From Taudactylus pleione (lineage: Eukaryota; Chordata; Amphibia; Anura; Myobatrachidae), in assembly GCA_031769625.1 (NCBI GenBank), contig JAUIMM010000576.1:595501-659500 (forward strand): a stretch of 64,000 nucleotides of DNA, given 5' to 3'. The translations under genes and the position numbers were made by a program. Of this stretch, positions 1 through 14,800 are shown one piece after another. The notes under the pieces are model-generated. The model did no database searches. It saw nothing but the letters and a program-made list of their open reading frames with translations, and was not told the origin of the DNA. Within the stretch, counting starts at the first letter, position 1. Every line of letters begins with the position of its first letter.

Positions 1-643
1 TGTCGCACATCACATTGATCAGTGTAACGTAGCATAGGAGCACTTTATACACAGACTCAGGCTCAGCCGCACACAGATGTACAAGTGTCACAGATCACAT
101 TGATCAGTGTACTGTAGCATAGGAGCACTTTATACACAGACTCAGGCTCAGCCGCACACAGATGTACAAGTCTCACACATCACATTGATCAGTGTAATGT
201 AGCAGAGCAACACTTTATACACAAACTCAGGCTCAGCCGCACACAGATGTACAAGTGTCACACATCACATTGATCAGTGTAATTTAACAGAGCAGCACTT
301 TATACACAGACTCAGGCTCAGCCGCACACAGATCTACAAGTGTCACACATCACATTGATCAGTGTAATGTAGCATAGGAACACGTTATATACAGACTCAG
401 GCTCAGTCGCACACAGATGTACAAGTGTCGCACATCACATTGATCAGTGTAATGTAGCAGAGAAGCACTTTATACACAGACTAAGGCTCAGCCGCACACA
501 GATGTACAAGTGTCACAGATCACATTGATCAGTGTACTGTAGCATAGGAGCACTTTATACACAGACTCAGGCTCAGCCGCACACAGATGTACAAGTGTCA
601 CACATCACATTGATCAGTGTACTGTAGCATAGGAGCACTTTAT

Positions 644-1600
644 ACACAGACTCAGGCTCAGCCGCACACAGATGTACAAGTGTCACACATCACATTGATC
701 AGTGTAATGTAGCAGAGCAGCACGTTATACACAGACTCAGGCTCAGCCGCACACAGATGTACAAGTGTCACACATCACATTGATCAGTGTAATGTAGCAT
801 AGGAGCACTTTATACACAGACAGGCTCAGCCGCACACAGATGTACAAGTGTCACACATCACATTGATCAGTGTAATGTAGCATAGGAGCACGTTATACAC
901 AGACTCAGGCTCAGCCGCACACAGATGTACAAGTGTCACACATCACATTGATCAGTGTAATGTAGCATAGGAGCACGTTATACACAGACTCAGGCTCAGT
1001 CGCACACAGATGTACAAGTGTCACACATCACATTGATCAGTGTAATGTAGCATAGGAGCACTTTATACACAGACTCAGGCTCAGCCGCACACAGATGTAC
1101 AAGTGTCACACATCACATTGATCAGTGTAATGTAGCAGAGCAGCACGTTATACACAGACTCAGGCTCAGCCGCACACAGATGTACAAGTGTCACACATCA
1201 CATTGATCAGTGTAATGTAGCATAGGAGCACTTTATACACAGACAGGCTCAGCCGCACACAGATGTACAAGTGTCACACATCACATTGATCAGTGTAATG
1301 TAGCATAGGAGCACGTTATACACAGACTCAGGCTCAGCCGCACACAGATGTACAAGTGTCACACATCACATTGATCAGTGTAATGTAGCATAGGAGCACG
1401 TTATACACAGACTCAGGCTCAGTCGCACACAGATGTACAAGTGTCACACATCACATTGATCAGTGTAATGTAGCATAGGAGCACTTTATACACAGACTCA
1501 GGCTCAGCCGCACACAGATGTACAAGTGTCACACATCACATTGATCAGTGTAATGTAGCAGAGCAGCACATTATACACAGACTCAGGCTCAGCCGCACAC
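644..1600. repeat. Higher-order duplication, 423 bp (5 monomers), in the 85-bp array
   Basis: Blocks offset by exactly 423 bp (four 85-bp monomers plus one 83-bp monomer carrying the 2-bp deletion) match. The deletion-bearing monomers lie at 821 and 1244, and the agcagagcagcacgtt monomers at 711 and 1134. A third copy begins near 1557 and soon diverges. This indicates local unequal exchange. Confidence 0.8.
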
Positions 1601-4600
1601 AGATGTACAAGTGTCACACATCACATTGATCAGTGTAATGTAGCAGAGCAGCACTTTATACACAGATTTAGGCTCAGCCGCACACAGATGTACAAGTGTC
1701 ACACATCACATTGATCAGTGTAATGTAGCATAGGAGCACGTTATATACAGACTCAGGCTCAGTCGCACACAGATGTACAAGTGTCGCACATCACATTGAT
1801 CAGTGTAACGTAGCATAGGAGCACTTTATACACAGACTCAGGCTCAGTCGCACACAGATGTACAAGTGTCGCACATCACATTGATCAGTGTAACGTAGCA
1901 TAGGAGCACTTTATACACAGACTCAGGCTCAGCCGCACACAGATGTACAAGTGTCACACATCACATTGATCAGTGTAATGTAGCATAGGAGCACTTTATA
2001 CACAGACTCAGGCTCAGCCGCACACAGATGTACAAGTGTCACAGATCACATTGATCAGTGTACTGTAGCATAGGAGCACTTTATACACAGACTCAGGCTC
2101 AGCCGCACACAGATGTACAAGTGTCACACATCACATTGATCAGTGTAATGTAGCATAGGAGCACTTTATACACAGACTCAGGCTCAGCCGCACACAGATG
2201 TACAAGTGTCACACATCACATTGATCAGTGTAATGTAGCAGAGCAGCACTTTATACACAGACAGGCTCAGCCGCACACAGATGTACAAGTGTCACACATC
2301 ACATTGATCAGTGTAATGTAGCAGAGCAGCACATTTTATACACAGACTCAGGCTCAGCCGCACACAGATGTACAAGTGTCACACATCACATTGATCAGTG
2401 TAATGTAGCATAGGAGCACTTTATACACAGACTCAGGCTCAGCCGCACACAGATGTACAAGTGTCACACATCACATTGATCAGTGTACTGTAGCATAGGA
2501 GCACGTTATACACAGACTCAGGCTCAGCCGCACACAGATGTACAAGTGTCACACATCACATTGATCAGTGTAATGTAGCATAGGAGCACGTTATACACAG
2601 ACTCAGGCTCAGTCGCACACAGATGTACAAGTGTCACACATCACATTGATCAGTGTAATGTAGCATAGGAGCACTTTATACACAGACTCAGGCTCAGCCG
2701 CACACAGATGTACAAATGTCACACATCACATTGATCAGTGTAATGTAGCAGAGCAGCACTTTATACACAGACTCAGGCTCAGCCGCACACAGATGTACAA
2801 GTGTCACACATCACATTGATCAGTGTAATGTAGCAGAGCAGCACTTTATACACAGATTTAGGCTCAGCCGCACACAGATGTACAAGTGTCACACATCACA
2901 TTGATCAGTGTAATGTAGCATAGGAGCACGTTATATACAGACTCAGGCTCAGTCGCACACAGATGTACAAGTGTCGCACATCACATTGATCAGTGTAACG
3001 TAGCATAGGAGCACTTTATACACAGACTCAGGCTCAGTCGCACACAGATGTACAAGTGTCGCACATCACATTGATCAGTGTAACGTAGCATAGGAGCACT
3101 TTATACACAGACTCAGGCTCAGCCGCACACAGATGTACAAGTGTCACACATCACATTGATCAGTGTAATGTAGCATAGGAGCACTTTATACACAGACTCA
3201 GGCTCAGCCGCACACAGATGTACAAGTGTCACACATCACATTGATCAGTGTACTGTAGCATAGGAGCACGTTATACACAGACTCAGGCTCAGCCGCACAC
3301 AGATGTACAAGTGTCACACATCACATTGATCAGTGTAATGTAGCATAGGAGCACGTTATACACAGACTCAGGCTCAGTCGCACATAGATGTACAAGTGTC
3401 ACACATCACATTGATCAGTGTAATGTAGCATAGGAGCACTTTATACACAGACTCAGGCTCAGCCGCACACAGATGTACAAGTGTCACACATCACATTGAT
3501 CAGTGTAATGTAGCAGAGCAGCACTTTATACACAGACTCAGGCTCAGCCGCACACAGATGTACAAGTGTCACACATCACATTGATCAGTGTACTGTAGCA
3601 TAGGAGCACGTTATACACAGACTCAGGCTCAGCCGCACACAGATGTACAAGTGTCACACATCACATTGATCAGTGTAATGTAGCATAGGAGCACGTTATA
3701 CACAGACTCAGGCTCAGTCGCACATAGATGTACAAGTGTCACACATCACATTGATCAGTGTAATGTAGCATAGGAGCACTTTATACACAGACTCAGGCTC
3801 AGCCGCACACAGATGTACAAGTGTCACACATCACATTGATCAGTGTAATGTAGCAGAGCAGCACTTTATACACAGACTCAGGCTCAGCCGCACACAGATG
3901 TACAAGTGTCACACATCACATTGATCAGTGTAATGTAGCAGAGCAGCACTTTATACACAGATTTAGGCTCAGCCGCACACAGATGTACAAGTGTCACACA
4001 TCACATTGATCAGTGTAATGTAGCATAGGAGCACGTTATATACAGACTCAGGCTCAGTCGCACACAGATGTACAAGTGTCGCACATCACATTGATCAGTG
4101 TAACGTAGCATAGGAGCACTTTATACACAGACTCAGGCTCAGTCGCACACAGATGTACAAGTGTCGCACATCACATTGATCAGTGTAACGTAGCATAGGA
4201 GCACTTTATACACAGACTCAGGCTCAGCCGCACACAGATGTACAAGTGTCACACATCACATTGATCAGTGTAATGTAGCATAGGAGCACTTTATACACAG
4301 ACTCAGGCTCAGCCGCACACAGATGTACAAGTGTCACACATCACATTGATCAGTGTACTGTAGCATAGGAGCACGTTATACACAGACTCAGGCTCAGCCG
4401 CACACAGATGTACAAGTGTCACACATCACATTGATCAGTGTAATGTAGCATAGGAGCACGTTATACACAGACTCAGGCTCAGTCGCACATAGATGTACAA
4501 GTGTCACACATCACATTGATCAGTGTAATGTAGCATAGGAGCACTTTATACACAGACTCAGGCTCAGCCGCACACAGATGTACAAGTGTCACACATCACA

Positions 4601-4700
4601 TTGATCAGTGAAATGTAGCAGAGCAGCACTTTATACACAGACTCAGGCTCAGCCGCACACAGATGTACAAGTGTCACACATCACATTTATCAGTGTAATG
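1600..4700. repeat. Recurrent multi-monomer cassette in the 85-bp array (14- and 13-monomer spacing)
   Basis: The marker variant cacagattta occurs at 1661, 2851 and 3956, spacings of 1190 (14 x 85) and 1105 (13 x 85). Each is followed by the same order of variants: cgttatatac, then agtcgcac, then tgtcgcac with aacgtagc monomers. A second marker, cacatagatg, occurs at 3381, 3721 and 4486. These show cassette-sized duplications. Confidence 0.75.
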
Positions 4701-6871
4701 TAGCATAGGAGCACGTTATATACAGACTCAGGCTCAGCTGCACACAGATGTACAAGTGTCACACATCATATTGATCAGTGTAATGTATCAGAGCAGCACA
4801 TTATACACAGACTCAGGCTCAGCCGCACACAGATGTACAAGTGTCACACATCACATTGATCAGTGTAATGTAGCATAGGAGCACGTTATACACAGACTCA
4901 GGCTCAGCAGCACACAGATGTACAAGTGTCACACATCACATTGATCAGTGTAATGTAACAGAGCAGCACTTTATACACAGACTCAGGCTCAGCCGCACAC
5001 AGATGTACAAGTGTCACACATCACACTGATCAGTGTACTGTAGCATAGGAGCACTTTATACACAGACTCAGGCTCAGCCGCACACAGATGTACAAGTGTC
5101 ACACATCACACTGATCAGTGTAATGTAGCAGTGCAGCACTTTATACACAGACTCAGGCTCAACCGCACACAGATGTACAAGTGTCACACATCACATTGAT
5201 CAGTGTAATGTAGCAGAGCAGCACTTTATACACAGACTCAGGCTCAGCCGCACACAGATGTACAAGTGTCACACATCACATTGATCACTGTAATGTAGCA
5301 TAGGAGCACTTTATACACAGACTAAGGCTCAGCCGCACACAGATGTACAAGTGTCACACATCACATTGATCAGTGTAATGTAGCATAGGAGCACATTATA
5401 CACAGACTCAGGCTCAGCCGCACACAGATGTACAAGTGTCACACATCACATTGTTCAGTGTAATGTAGCAGAGCAGCACTTTATACACAGACTCAGGCTC
5501 AGCCGCACACAGATGTACAAGTGTCACACATCACATTGATCAGTGTAATGTAGCATAGGAGCACGTTATATACAGACTCAGGCTCAGTCGCACACAGATG
5601 TACAAGTGTCGCACATCACATTGATCAGTGTAACGTAGCATAGGAGCACTTTATACACAGACTCAGGCTCAGTCGCACACAGATGTACAAGTGTCGCACA
5701 TCACATTAATCAGTGTAACGTAGCATAGGAGCACTTTATACATAAACTCAGGCTCAGCCGCACACAGATGTACAAGTGTCACACATCACATTGATCAGTG
5801 TAACGTAGCATAGGAGCACTTTATACACAAACTCAGGCTCAGCCGCACAAGGTTGTACAAGTGTCACACATCACATTGATCAGTGTAATGTATCAGAGCA
5901 GCACATTATACACAGACTCAGGCTCAGCCGCACACAGATGTACAAGTGTCACACATCACATTGATCAGTGTAATGTAGCATAGGAGCACGTTATACACAG
6001 ACTCAGGCTCAGCCGCACACAGATGTACAAGTGTCACAGATCACATTGATCAGTGTACTGTAGCATAGGAGCACTTTATACACAGACTCAGGCTCAGCCG
6101 CACACAGATGTACAAGTGTCACACATCATATTGATCAGTGTACTGTAGCATAGGAGCACTTTATACACAGACTCAGGCTCAGCCGCACACAGATGTACAA
6201 GTGTCACACATCACATTGATCAGTGTAATGTAGCAGAGCAGCACTTTTTATACACAGACTCAGGCTCAGCCGCACACAGATGTACAAGTGTCACACATCA
6301 CATTGATCAGTGTAATGTAGCAGAGCAGCACGTTATACACAGACTCAGGCTCAGCCGCACACAGATGTACAAGTGTCACACATCACATTGATCAGTGTAA
6401 TGTAGCATAGGAGCACTTTATACACAGACTCAGGCTCAGCCGCACACAGATGTACAAGTGTCACACATCACATTGATCAGTGTACTGTAGCATAGGAGCA
6501 CGTTATACACAGACTCAGGCTCAGCCGCACACAGATGTACAAGTGTCACACATCACATTGATCAGTGTAATGTAGCATAGGAGCACGTTATACACAGACT
6601 CAGGCTCAGTCGCACACAGATGTACAAGTGTCACACATCACATTGATCAGTGTACTGTAGCATAGGAGCACGTTATACACAGACTCAGGCTCAGCCGCAC
6701 ACAGATGTACAAGTGTCACACATCACATTGATCACTGTAATGTAGCATAGGAGCACGTTATACACAGACTCAGGCTCAGCCGCACACAGATGTACAAGTG
6801 TCACACATCACATTGATCAGTGTAATGTAGCATAGGAGCACTTTATACACAGACTCAGGCTCAGCCGCACA

Positions 6872-9800
6872 CAGATGTACAAGTGTCACACATCACATTG
6901 ATCAGTGTAATGTAGCAGAGCAGCACTTTATACACAGACTCAGGCTCAGCCGCACACAGATGTACAAGTGTCACACATCACATTGATCAGTGTAATGTAG
7001 CAGAGCAGCACTTTATACACAGATTTAGGCTCAGCCGCACACAGATGTACAAGTGTCACACATCACATTGATCAGTGTAACGTAGCATAGGAGCACTTTA
7101 TACACAAACTCAGGCTCAGCCGCACAAGGTTGTACAAGTGTCACACATCACATTGATCAGTGTAATGTATCAGAGCAGCACATTATACACAGACTCAGGC
7201 TCAGCCGCACACAGATGTACAAGTGTCACACATCACATTGATCAGTGTAATGTAGCATAGGAGCACGTTATACACAGACTCAGGCTCAGCCGCACACAGA
7301 TGTACAAGTGTCACAGATCACATTGATCAGTGTACTGTAGCATAGGAGCACTTTATACACAGACTCAGGCTCAGCCGCACACAGATGTACAAGTGTCACA
7401 CATCATATTGATCAGTGTAATGTAGCATAGGAGCACTTTATACACAGACTCAGGCTCAGCCGCACACAGATGTACAAGTGTCACACATCACATTGATCAG
7501 TGTAATGTAGCAGAGCAGCACTTTTTATACACAGACTCAGGCTCAGCCGCACACAGATGTACAAGTGTCACACATCACATTGATCAGTGTAATGTAGCAG
7601 AGCAGCACGTTATACACAGACTCAGGCTCAGCCGCACACAGATGTACAAGTGTCACACATCACATTGATCAGTGTAATGTAGCATAGGAGCACTTTATAC
7701 ACAGACTCAGGCTCAGCCGCACACAGATGTACAAGTGTCACACATCACATTGATCAGTGTACTGTAGCATAGGAGCACGTTATACACAGACTCAGGCTCA
7801 GCCGCACACAGATGTACAAGTGTCACACATCACATTGATCAGTGTAATGTAGCATAGGAGCACGTTATACACAGACTCAGGCTCAGTCGCACACAGATGT
7901 ACAAGTGTCACACATCACATTGATCAGTGTACTGTAGCAAAGGAGCACGTTATACACAGACTCAGGCTCAGCCGCACACAGATGTACAAGTGTCACACAT
8001 CACATTGATCACTGTAATGTAGCATAGGAGCACGTTATACACAGACTCAGGCTCAGCCGCACACAGATGTACAAGTGTCACACATCACATTGATCAGTGT
8101 AATGTAGCATAGGAGCACTTTATACACAGACTCAGGCTCAGCCGCACACAGATGTACAAGTGTCACACATCACATTGATCAGTGTAATGTAGCATAGGAG
8201 CACGTTATATACAGACTCAGGCTCAGTCGCACACAGATGTACAAGTGTCGCACATCACATTGATCAGTGTAACGTAGCATAGGAGCACTTTATACACAGA
8301 CTCAGGCTCAGCCGCACACAGATGTACAAGTGTCACAGATCACATTGATCAGTGTACTGTAGCATAGGAGCACTTTATACAGAGACTCAGGCTCAGCCGC
8401 ACACAGATGTACAAGTGTCACACATCACATTGATCAGTGTAATGTAGCATAGGAGCACTTTATACACAGACTCAGGCTCAGCCGCACACAGATGTACAAG
8501 TGTCACACATCACATTGATCAGTGTAATGTAGCAGAGCAGCACTTTATACACAGACTCAGGCTCAGCCGCACACAGATGTACAAGTGTCACACATCACAT
8601 TGATCAGTGTAATGTAGCAGAGCAGCACTTTTTATACACAGACTCAGGCTCAGCCGCACACAGATGTACAAGTGTCACACATCACATTGATCAGTGTAAT
8701 GTAGCATAGGAGCACTATATACACAGACTCAGGCTCAGCCGCACACAGATGTACAAGTGTCACACATCACATTGATCAGTGTACTGTAGCATAGGAGCAC
8801 GTTATACACAGACTCAGGCTCAGCCGCACACAGATGTACAAGTGTCACACATCACATTGATCAGTGTAATGTAGCATAGGAGCACGTTATACACAGACTC
8901 AGGCTCAGTCGCACACAGATGTACAAGTGTCACACATCACATTGATCAGTGTAATGTAGCATAGGAGCACTTTATACACAGACTCAGGCTCAGCCGCACA
9001 CAGATGTACAAGTGTCACACATCACATTGATCAGTGTAATGTAGCAGAGCAGCACTTTATACACAGACTCAGGCTCAGCCGCACACAGATGTACAAGTGT
9101 CACACATCACATTGATCAGTGTAATGTAGCAGAGCTGCACTTTATACACAGATTTAGGCTCAGCCGCACACAGATGTACAAGTGTCACACATCACATTGA
9201 TCAGTGTAATGTAGCATAGGAGCACGTTATATACAGACTCAGGCTCAGTCGCACACAGATGTACAAGTGTCGCACATCACATTGATCAGTGTAACGTAGC
9301 ATAGGAGCACTTTATACACAGACTCAGGCTCAGTCGCACACAGATGTACAAGTGTCACACATCACATTGATCAGTGTAATGTAGCAGAGCAGCACTTTAT
9401 ACACAGACTCAGGCTCAGCCGCACACAGATGTACAAGTGTCACACATCACATTGATCAGTGTAATGTAGCAGAGCAGCACTTTATACACAGATTTAGGCT
9501 CAGCCGCACACAGATGTACAAGTGTCACACATCACATTGATCAGTGTAACGTAGCATAGGAGCACTTTATACACAAACTCAGGCTCAGCCGCACAAGGTT
9601 GTACAAGTGTCACACATCACATTGATCAGTGTAATGTATCAGAGCAGCACATTATACACAGACTCAGGCTCAGCCGCACACAGATGTACAAGTGTCACAC
9701 ATCACATTGATCAGTGTAATGTAGCATAGGAGCACGTTATACACAGACTCAGGCTCAGCCGCACACAGATGTACAAGTGTCACAGATCACATTGATCAGT

Positions 9801-11809
9801 GTACTGTAGCATAGGAGCACTTTATACACAGACTCAGGCTCAGCCGCACACAGATGTACAAGTGTCACACATCATATTGATCAGTGTAATGTAGCATAGG
9901 AGCACTTTATACACAGACTCAGGCTCAGCCGCACACAGATGTACAAGTGTCACACATCACATTGATCAGTGTAATGTAGCAGAGCAGCACTTTTTATACA
10001 CAGACTCAGGCTCAGCCGCACACAGATGTACAAGTGTCACACATCACATTGATCAGTGTAATGTAGCAGAGCAGCACGTTATACACAGACTCAGGCTCAG
10101 CCGCACACAGATGTACAAGTGTCACACATCACATTGATCAGTGTAATGTAGCATAGGAGCACTTTATACACAGACTCAGGCTCAGCCGCACACAGATGTA
10201 CAAGTGTCACACATCACATTGATCAGTGTACTGTAGCATAGGAGCACGTTATACACAGACTCAGGCTCAGCCGCACACAGATGTACAAGTGTCACACATC
10301 ACATTGATCAGTGTAATGTAGCATAGGAGCACGTTATACACAGACTCAGGCTCAGTCGCACACAGATGTACAAGTGTCACACATCACATTGATCAGTGTA
10401 CTGTAGCAAAGGAGCACGTTATACACAGACTCAGGCTCAGCCGCACACAGATGTACAAGTGTCACACATCACATTGATCACTGTAATGTAGCATAGGAGC
10501 ACGTTATACACAGACTCAGGCTCAGCCGCACACAGATGTACAAGTGTCACACATCACATTGATCAGTGTAATGTAGCATAGGAGCACTTTATACACAGAC
10601 TCAGGCTCAGCCGCACACAGATGTACAAGTGTCACACATCACATTGATCAGTGTAATGTAGCATAGGAGCACGTTATATACAGACTCAGGCTCAGTCGCA
10701 CACAGATGTACAAGTGTCGCACATCACATTGATCAGTGTAACGTAGCATAGGAGCACTTTATACACAGACTCAGGCTCAGCCGCACACAGATGTACAAGT
10801 GTCACAGATCACATTGATCAGTGTACTGTAGCATAGGAGCACTTTATACAGAGACTCAGGCTCAGCCGCACACAGATGTACAAGTGTCACACATCACATT
10901 GATCAGTGTAATGTAGCATAGGAGCACTTTATACACAGACTCAGGCTCAGCCGCACACAGATGTACAAGTGTCACACATCACATTGATCAGTGTAATGTA
11001 GCAGAGCAGCACTTTATACACAGACTCAGGCTCAGCCGCACACAGATGTACAAGTGTCACACATCACATTGATCAGTGTAATGTAGCAGAGCAGCACTTT
11101 TTATACACAGACTCAGGCTCAGCCGCACACAGATGTACAAGTGTCACACATCACATTGATCAGTGTAATGTAGCATAGGAGCACTATATACACAGACTCA
11201 GGCTCAGCCGCACACAGATGTACAAGTGTCACACATCACATTGATCAGTGTACTGTAGCATAGGAGCACGTTATACACAGACTCAGGCTCAGCCGCACAC
11301 AGATGTACAAGTGTCACACATCACATTGATCAGTGTAATGTAGCATAGGAGCACGTTATACACAGACTCAGGCTCAGTCGCACACAGATGTACAAGTGTC
11401 ACACATCACATTGATCAGTGTAATGTAGCATAGGAGCACTTTATACACAGACTCAGGCTCAGCCGCACACAGATGTACAAGTGTCACACATCACATTGAT
11501 CAGTGTAATGTAGCAGAGCAGCACTTTATACACAGACTCAGGCTCAGCCGCACACAGATGTACAAGTGTCACACATCACATTGATCAGTGTAATGTAGCA
11601 GAGCTGCACTTTATACACAGATTTAGGCTCAGCCGCACACAGATGTACAAGTGTCACACATCACATTGATCAGTGTAATGTAGCATAGGAGCACGTTATA
11701 TACAGACTCAGGCTCAGTCGCACACAGATGTACAAGTGTCGCACATCACATTGATCAGTGTAACGTAGCATAGGAGCACTTTATACACAGACTCAGACTC
11801 AGTCGCACA
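6872..11809. repeat. Tandem higher-order duplication, 2469 bp (29 monomers) x 2, in the 85-bp array
   Basis: Private variants recur at a constant offset of 2469 bp: ggttgtacaa at 7128 and 9597, actgtagcaa at 7931 and 10400, agagactcag at 8381 and 10850, agcactatat at 8711 and 11180, and agagctgcac at 9131 and 11600. The offset is 29 x 85 plus 4, explained by two 2-bp gains (cactttttatac). I saw no mismatch at the variant positions I compared inside the block, so the duplication looks recent. Confidence 0.9.
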
Positions 11810-14800
11810 CAGATGTACAAGTGTCGCACATCACATTGATCAGTGTAACGTAGCATAGGAGCACTTTATACACAGACTCAGGCTCAGCCGCACACAGATG
11901 TACAAGTGTCACACATCACATTGATCAGTGTAATGTAGCATAGGAGCACTTTATACACAGACTCAGGCTCAGCCGCACACAGATGTACAAGTGTCACACA
12001 TCACATTGATCAGTGTACTGTAGCATAGGAGCACGTTATACACAGACTCAGGCTCAGCCGCACACAGATGTACAAGTGTCACACATCACATTGATCAGTG
12101 AAATGTAGCAGAGCAGCACTTTATACACAGACTCAGGCTCAGCCGCACACAGATGTACAAGTGTCACACATCACATTTATCAGTGTAATGTAGCATAGGA
12201 GCACGTTATATACAGACTCAGGCTCAGTCGCACACAGATGTACAAGTGTCGCACATCACATTGATCAGTGTAATGTAGCAGAGCAGCACTTTATACACAG
12301 ACTCAGGCTCAGCCGCACACAGATGTACAAGTGTCACACATCACATTGATCAGTGTAATGTAGCATAGGAGCACTTTATACACAAACTCAGGCTCAGCCG
12401 CACACAGATGTACAAGTGTCACACATCACATTGATCAGTGTAATGTAACAGAGCAGCACATTATACACAGACTCAGGCTCAGCCGCACACAGATGTACAA
12501 GTGTCACACATCACATTGATCAGTGTAATGTAGCATAGGAGCACGTTATACACAGACTCAGGCTCAGCTGTACACAGATGTACAAGTGTCACACATCATA
12601 TTGATCAGTGTAATGTATCAGAGCAGCACATTATACACAGACTCAGGCTCAGCCGCACACAGATGTACAAGTGTCACACATCACATTGATCAGTGTAATG
12701 TAGCATAGGAGCACGTTATACACAGACTCAGGCTCAGCAGCACACAGATGTACAAGTCTCACACATCACATTGATCAGTGTAATGTAGCAGAGCAGCACT
12801 TTATACACAAACTCAGGCTCAGCCGCACACAGATGTACAAGTGTCACACATCACATTGATCAGTGTAATGTAACAGAGCAGCACTTTATACACAGACTCA
12901 GGCTCAGCCGCACACAGATGTACAAGTGTCACACATCATATTGATCAGTGTACTGTAGCATAGGAGCACTTTATACACAGACTCAGGCTCAGCCGCACAC
13001 AGATGTACAAGTGTCACACATCACATTGATCAGTGTAATGTAGCAGAGCAGCACTTTTTATACACAGACTCAGGCTCAGCCGCACACAGATGTACAAGTG
13101 TCACACATCACATTGATCAGTGTAATGTAGCATAGGAGCACTTTATACACAGACTCAGGCTCAGCCGCACACAGATGTACAAGTGTCACACATCACATTG
13201 ATCAGTGTAATGTAGCAGAGCAGCACTTTATACACAGACTCAGGCTCAGCCGCACACAGATGTACAAGTGTCACACATCACATTGATCAGTGTAATGTAG
13301 CAGAGCAGCACTTTATACACAGATTTAGGCTCAGCCGCACACAGATGTACAAGTGTCACACATCACATTGATCAGTGTAATGTAGCATAGGAGCACGTTA
13401 TATACAGACTCAGGCTCAGCCGCACACAGATGTACAAGTGTCACACATCACATTGATCAGTGTAATGTAGCATAGGAGCACGTTATATACAGACTCAGGC
13501 TCAGTCGCACACAGATGTACAAGTGTCGCACATCACATTGATCAGTGTAACGTAGCATAGGAGCACTTTATACACAGACTCAGGCTCAGCCGCACACAGA
13601 TGTACAAGTGTCACACATCACATTGATCAGTGTAATGTAGCAGAGCAGCACTTTTTATACACAGACTCAGGCTCAGCCGCACACAGATGTACAAGTGTCA
13701 CACATCACATTGATCAGTGTAATGTAGCAGAGCAGCACTTTATACACAGACTCAGGCTCAGCCGCACACAGATGTACAAGTGTCACACATCACATTGATC
13801 AGTGTAATGTAGCATAGGAGCACTTTATACACAGACTCAGGCTCAGCCGCACACAGATGTACAAGTGTCACACATCACATTGATCAGTGTACTGTAGCAT
13901 AGGAGCACGTTATACACAGACTCAGGCTCAGCCGCACACAGATGTACAAGTGTCACACATCACATTGATCAGTGTAATGTAGCATAGGAGCACGTTATAC
14001 ACAGACTCAGGCTCAGTCGCACACAGATGTACAAGTGTCACACATCACATTGATCAGTGTAATGTAGCATAGGAGCACTTTATACACAGACTCAGGCTCA
14101 GCCGCACACAGATGTACAAGTGTCACACATCACATTGATCAGTGTAATGTAGCATAGGAGCACATTATATACAGACTCAGGCTCAGCCGCACACAGATGT
14201 ACAAGTGTCACACATCACATTGATCATTGTAACGTAGCATAGGAGCACTTTATACACAGACTCAGGCTCAGCCGCACACAGATGTACAAGTGTCACACAT
14301 CACATTGATCAGTGTAATGTAGCAGAGCAGCACTTTATACACAGACTCAGGCTCAGCCGCACACAGATGTACAAGTGTCACACATCACATTGATCAGTGT
14401 ACTGTAGCATAGGAGCACTTTATACACAGACTCAGGCTCAGCCGCACACAGATGTACAAGTGTCACACATCACATTGATCAGTGTAATGTAGCAGAGCAG
14501 CACTTTATACACAGATTTAGGCTCAGCCGCACACAGATGTACAAGTGTCACACATCACATTGATCAGTGTAATGTAGCATAGGAGCACGTTATATACAGA
14601 CTCAGGCTCAGTCGCACACAGATGTACAAGTGTCGCACATCACATTGATCAGTGTAACGTAGCATAGGAGCACTTTATACACAGACTCAGGCTCAGTCGC
14701 ACACAGATGTACAAGTGTCGCACATCACATTGATCAGTGTAACGTAGCATAGGAGCACTTTATACACAGACTCAGGCTCAGCCGCACACAGATGTACAAG

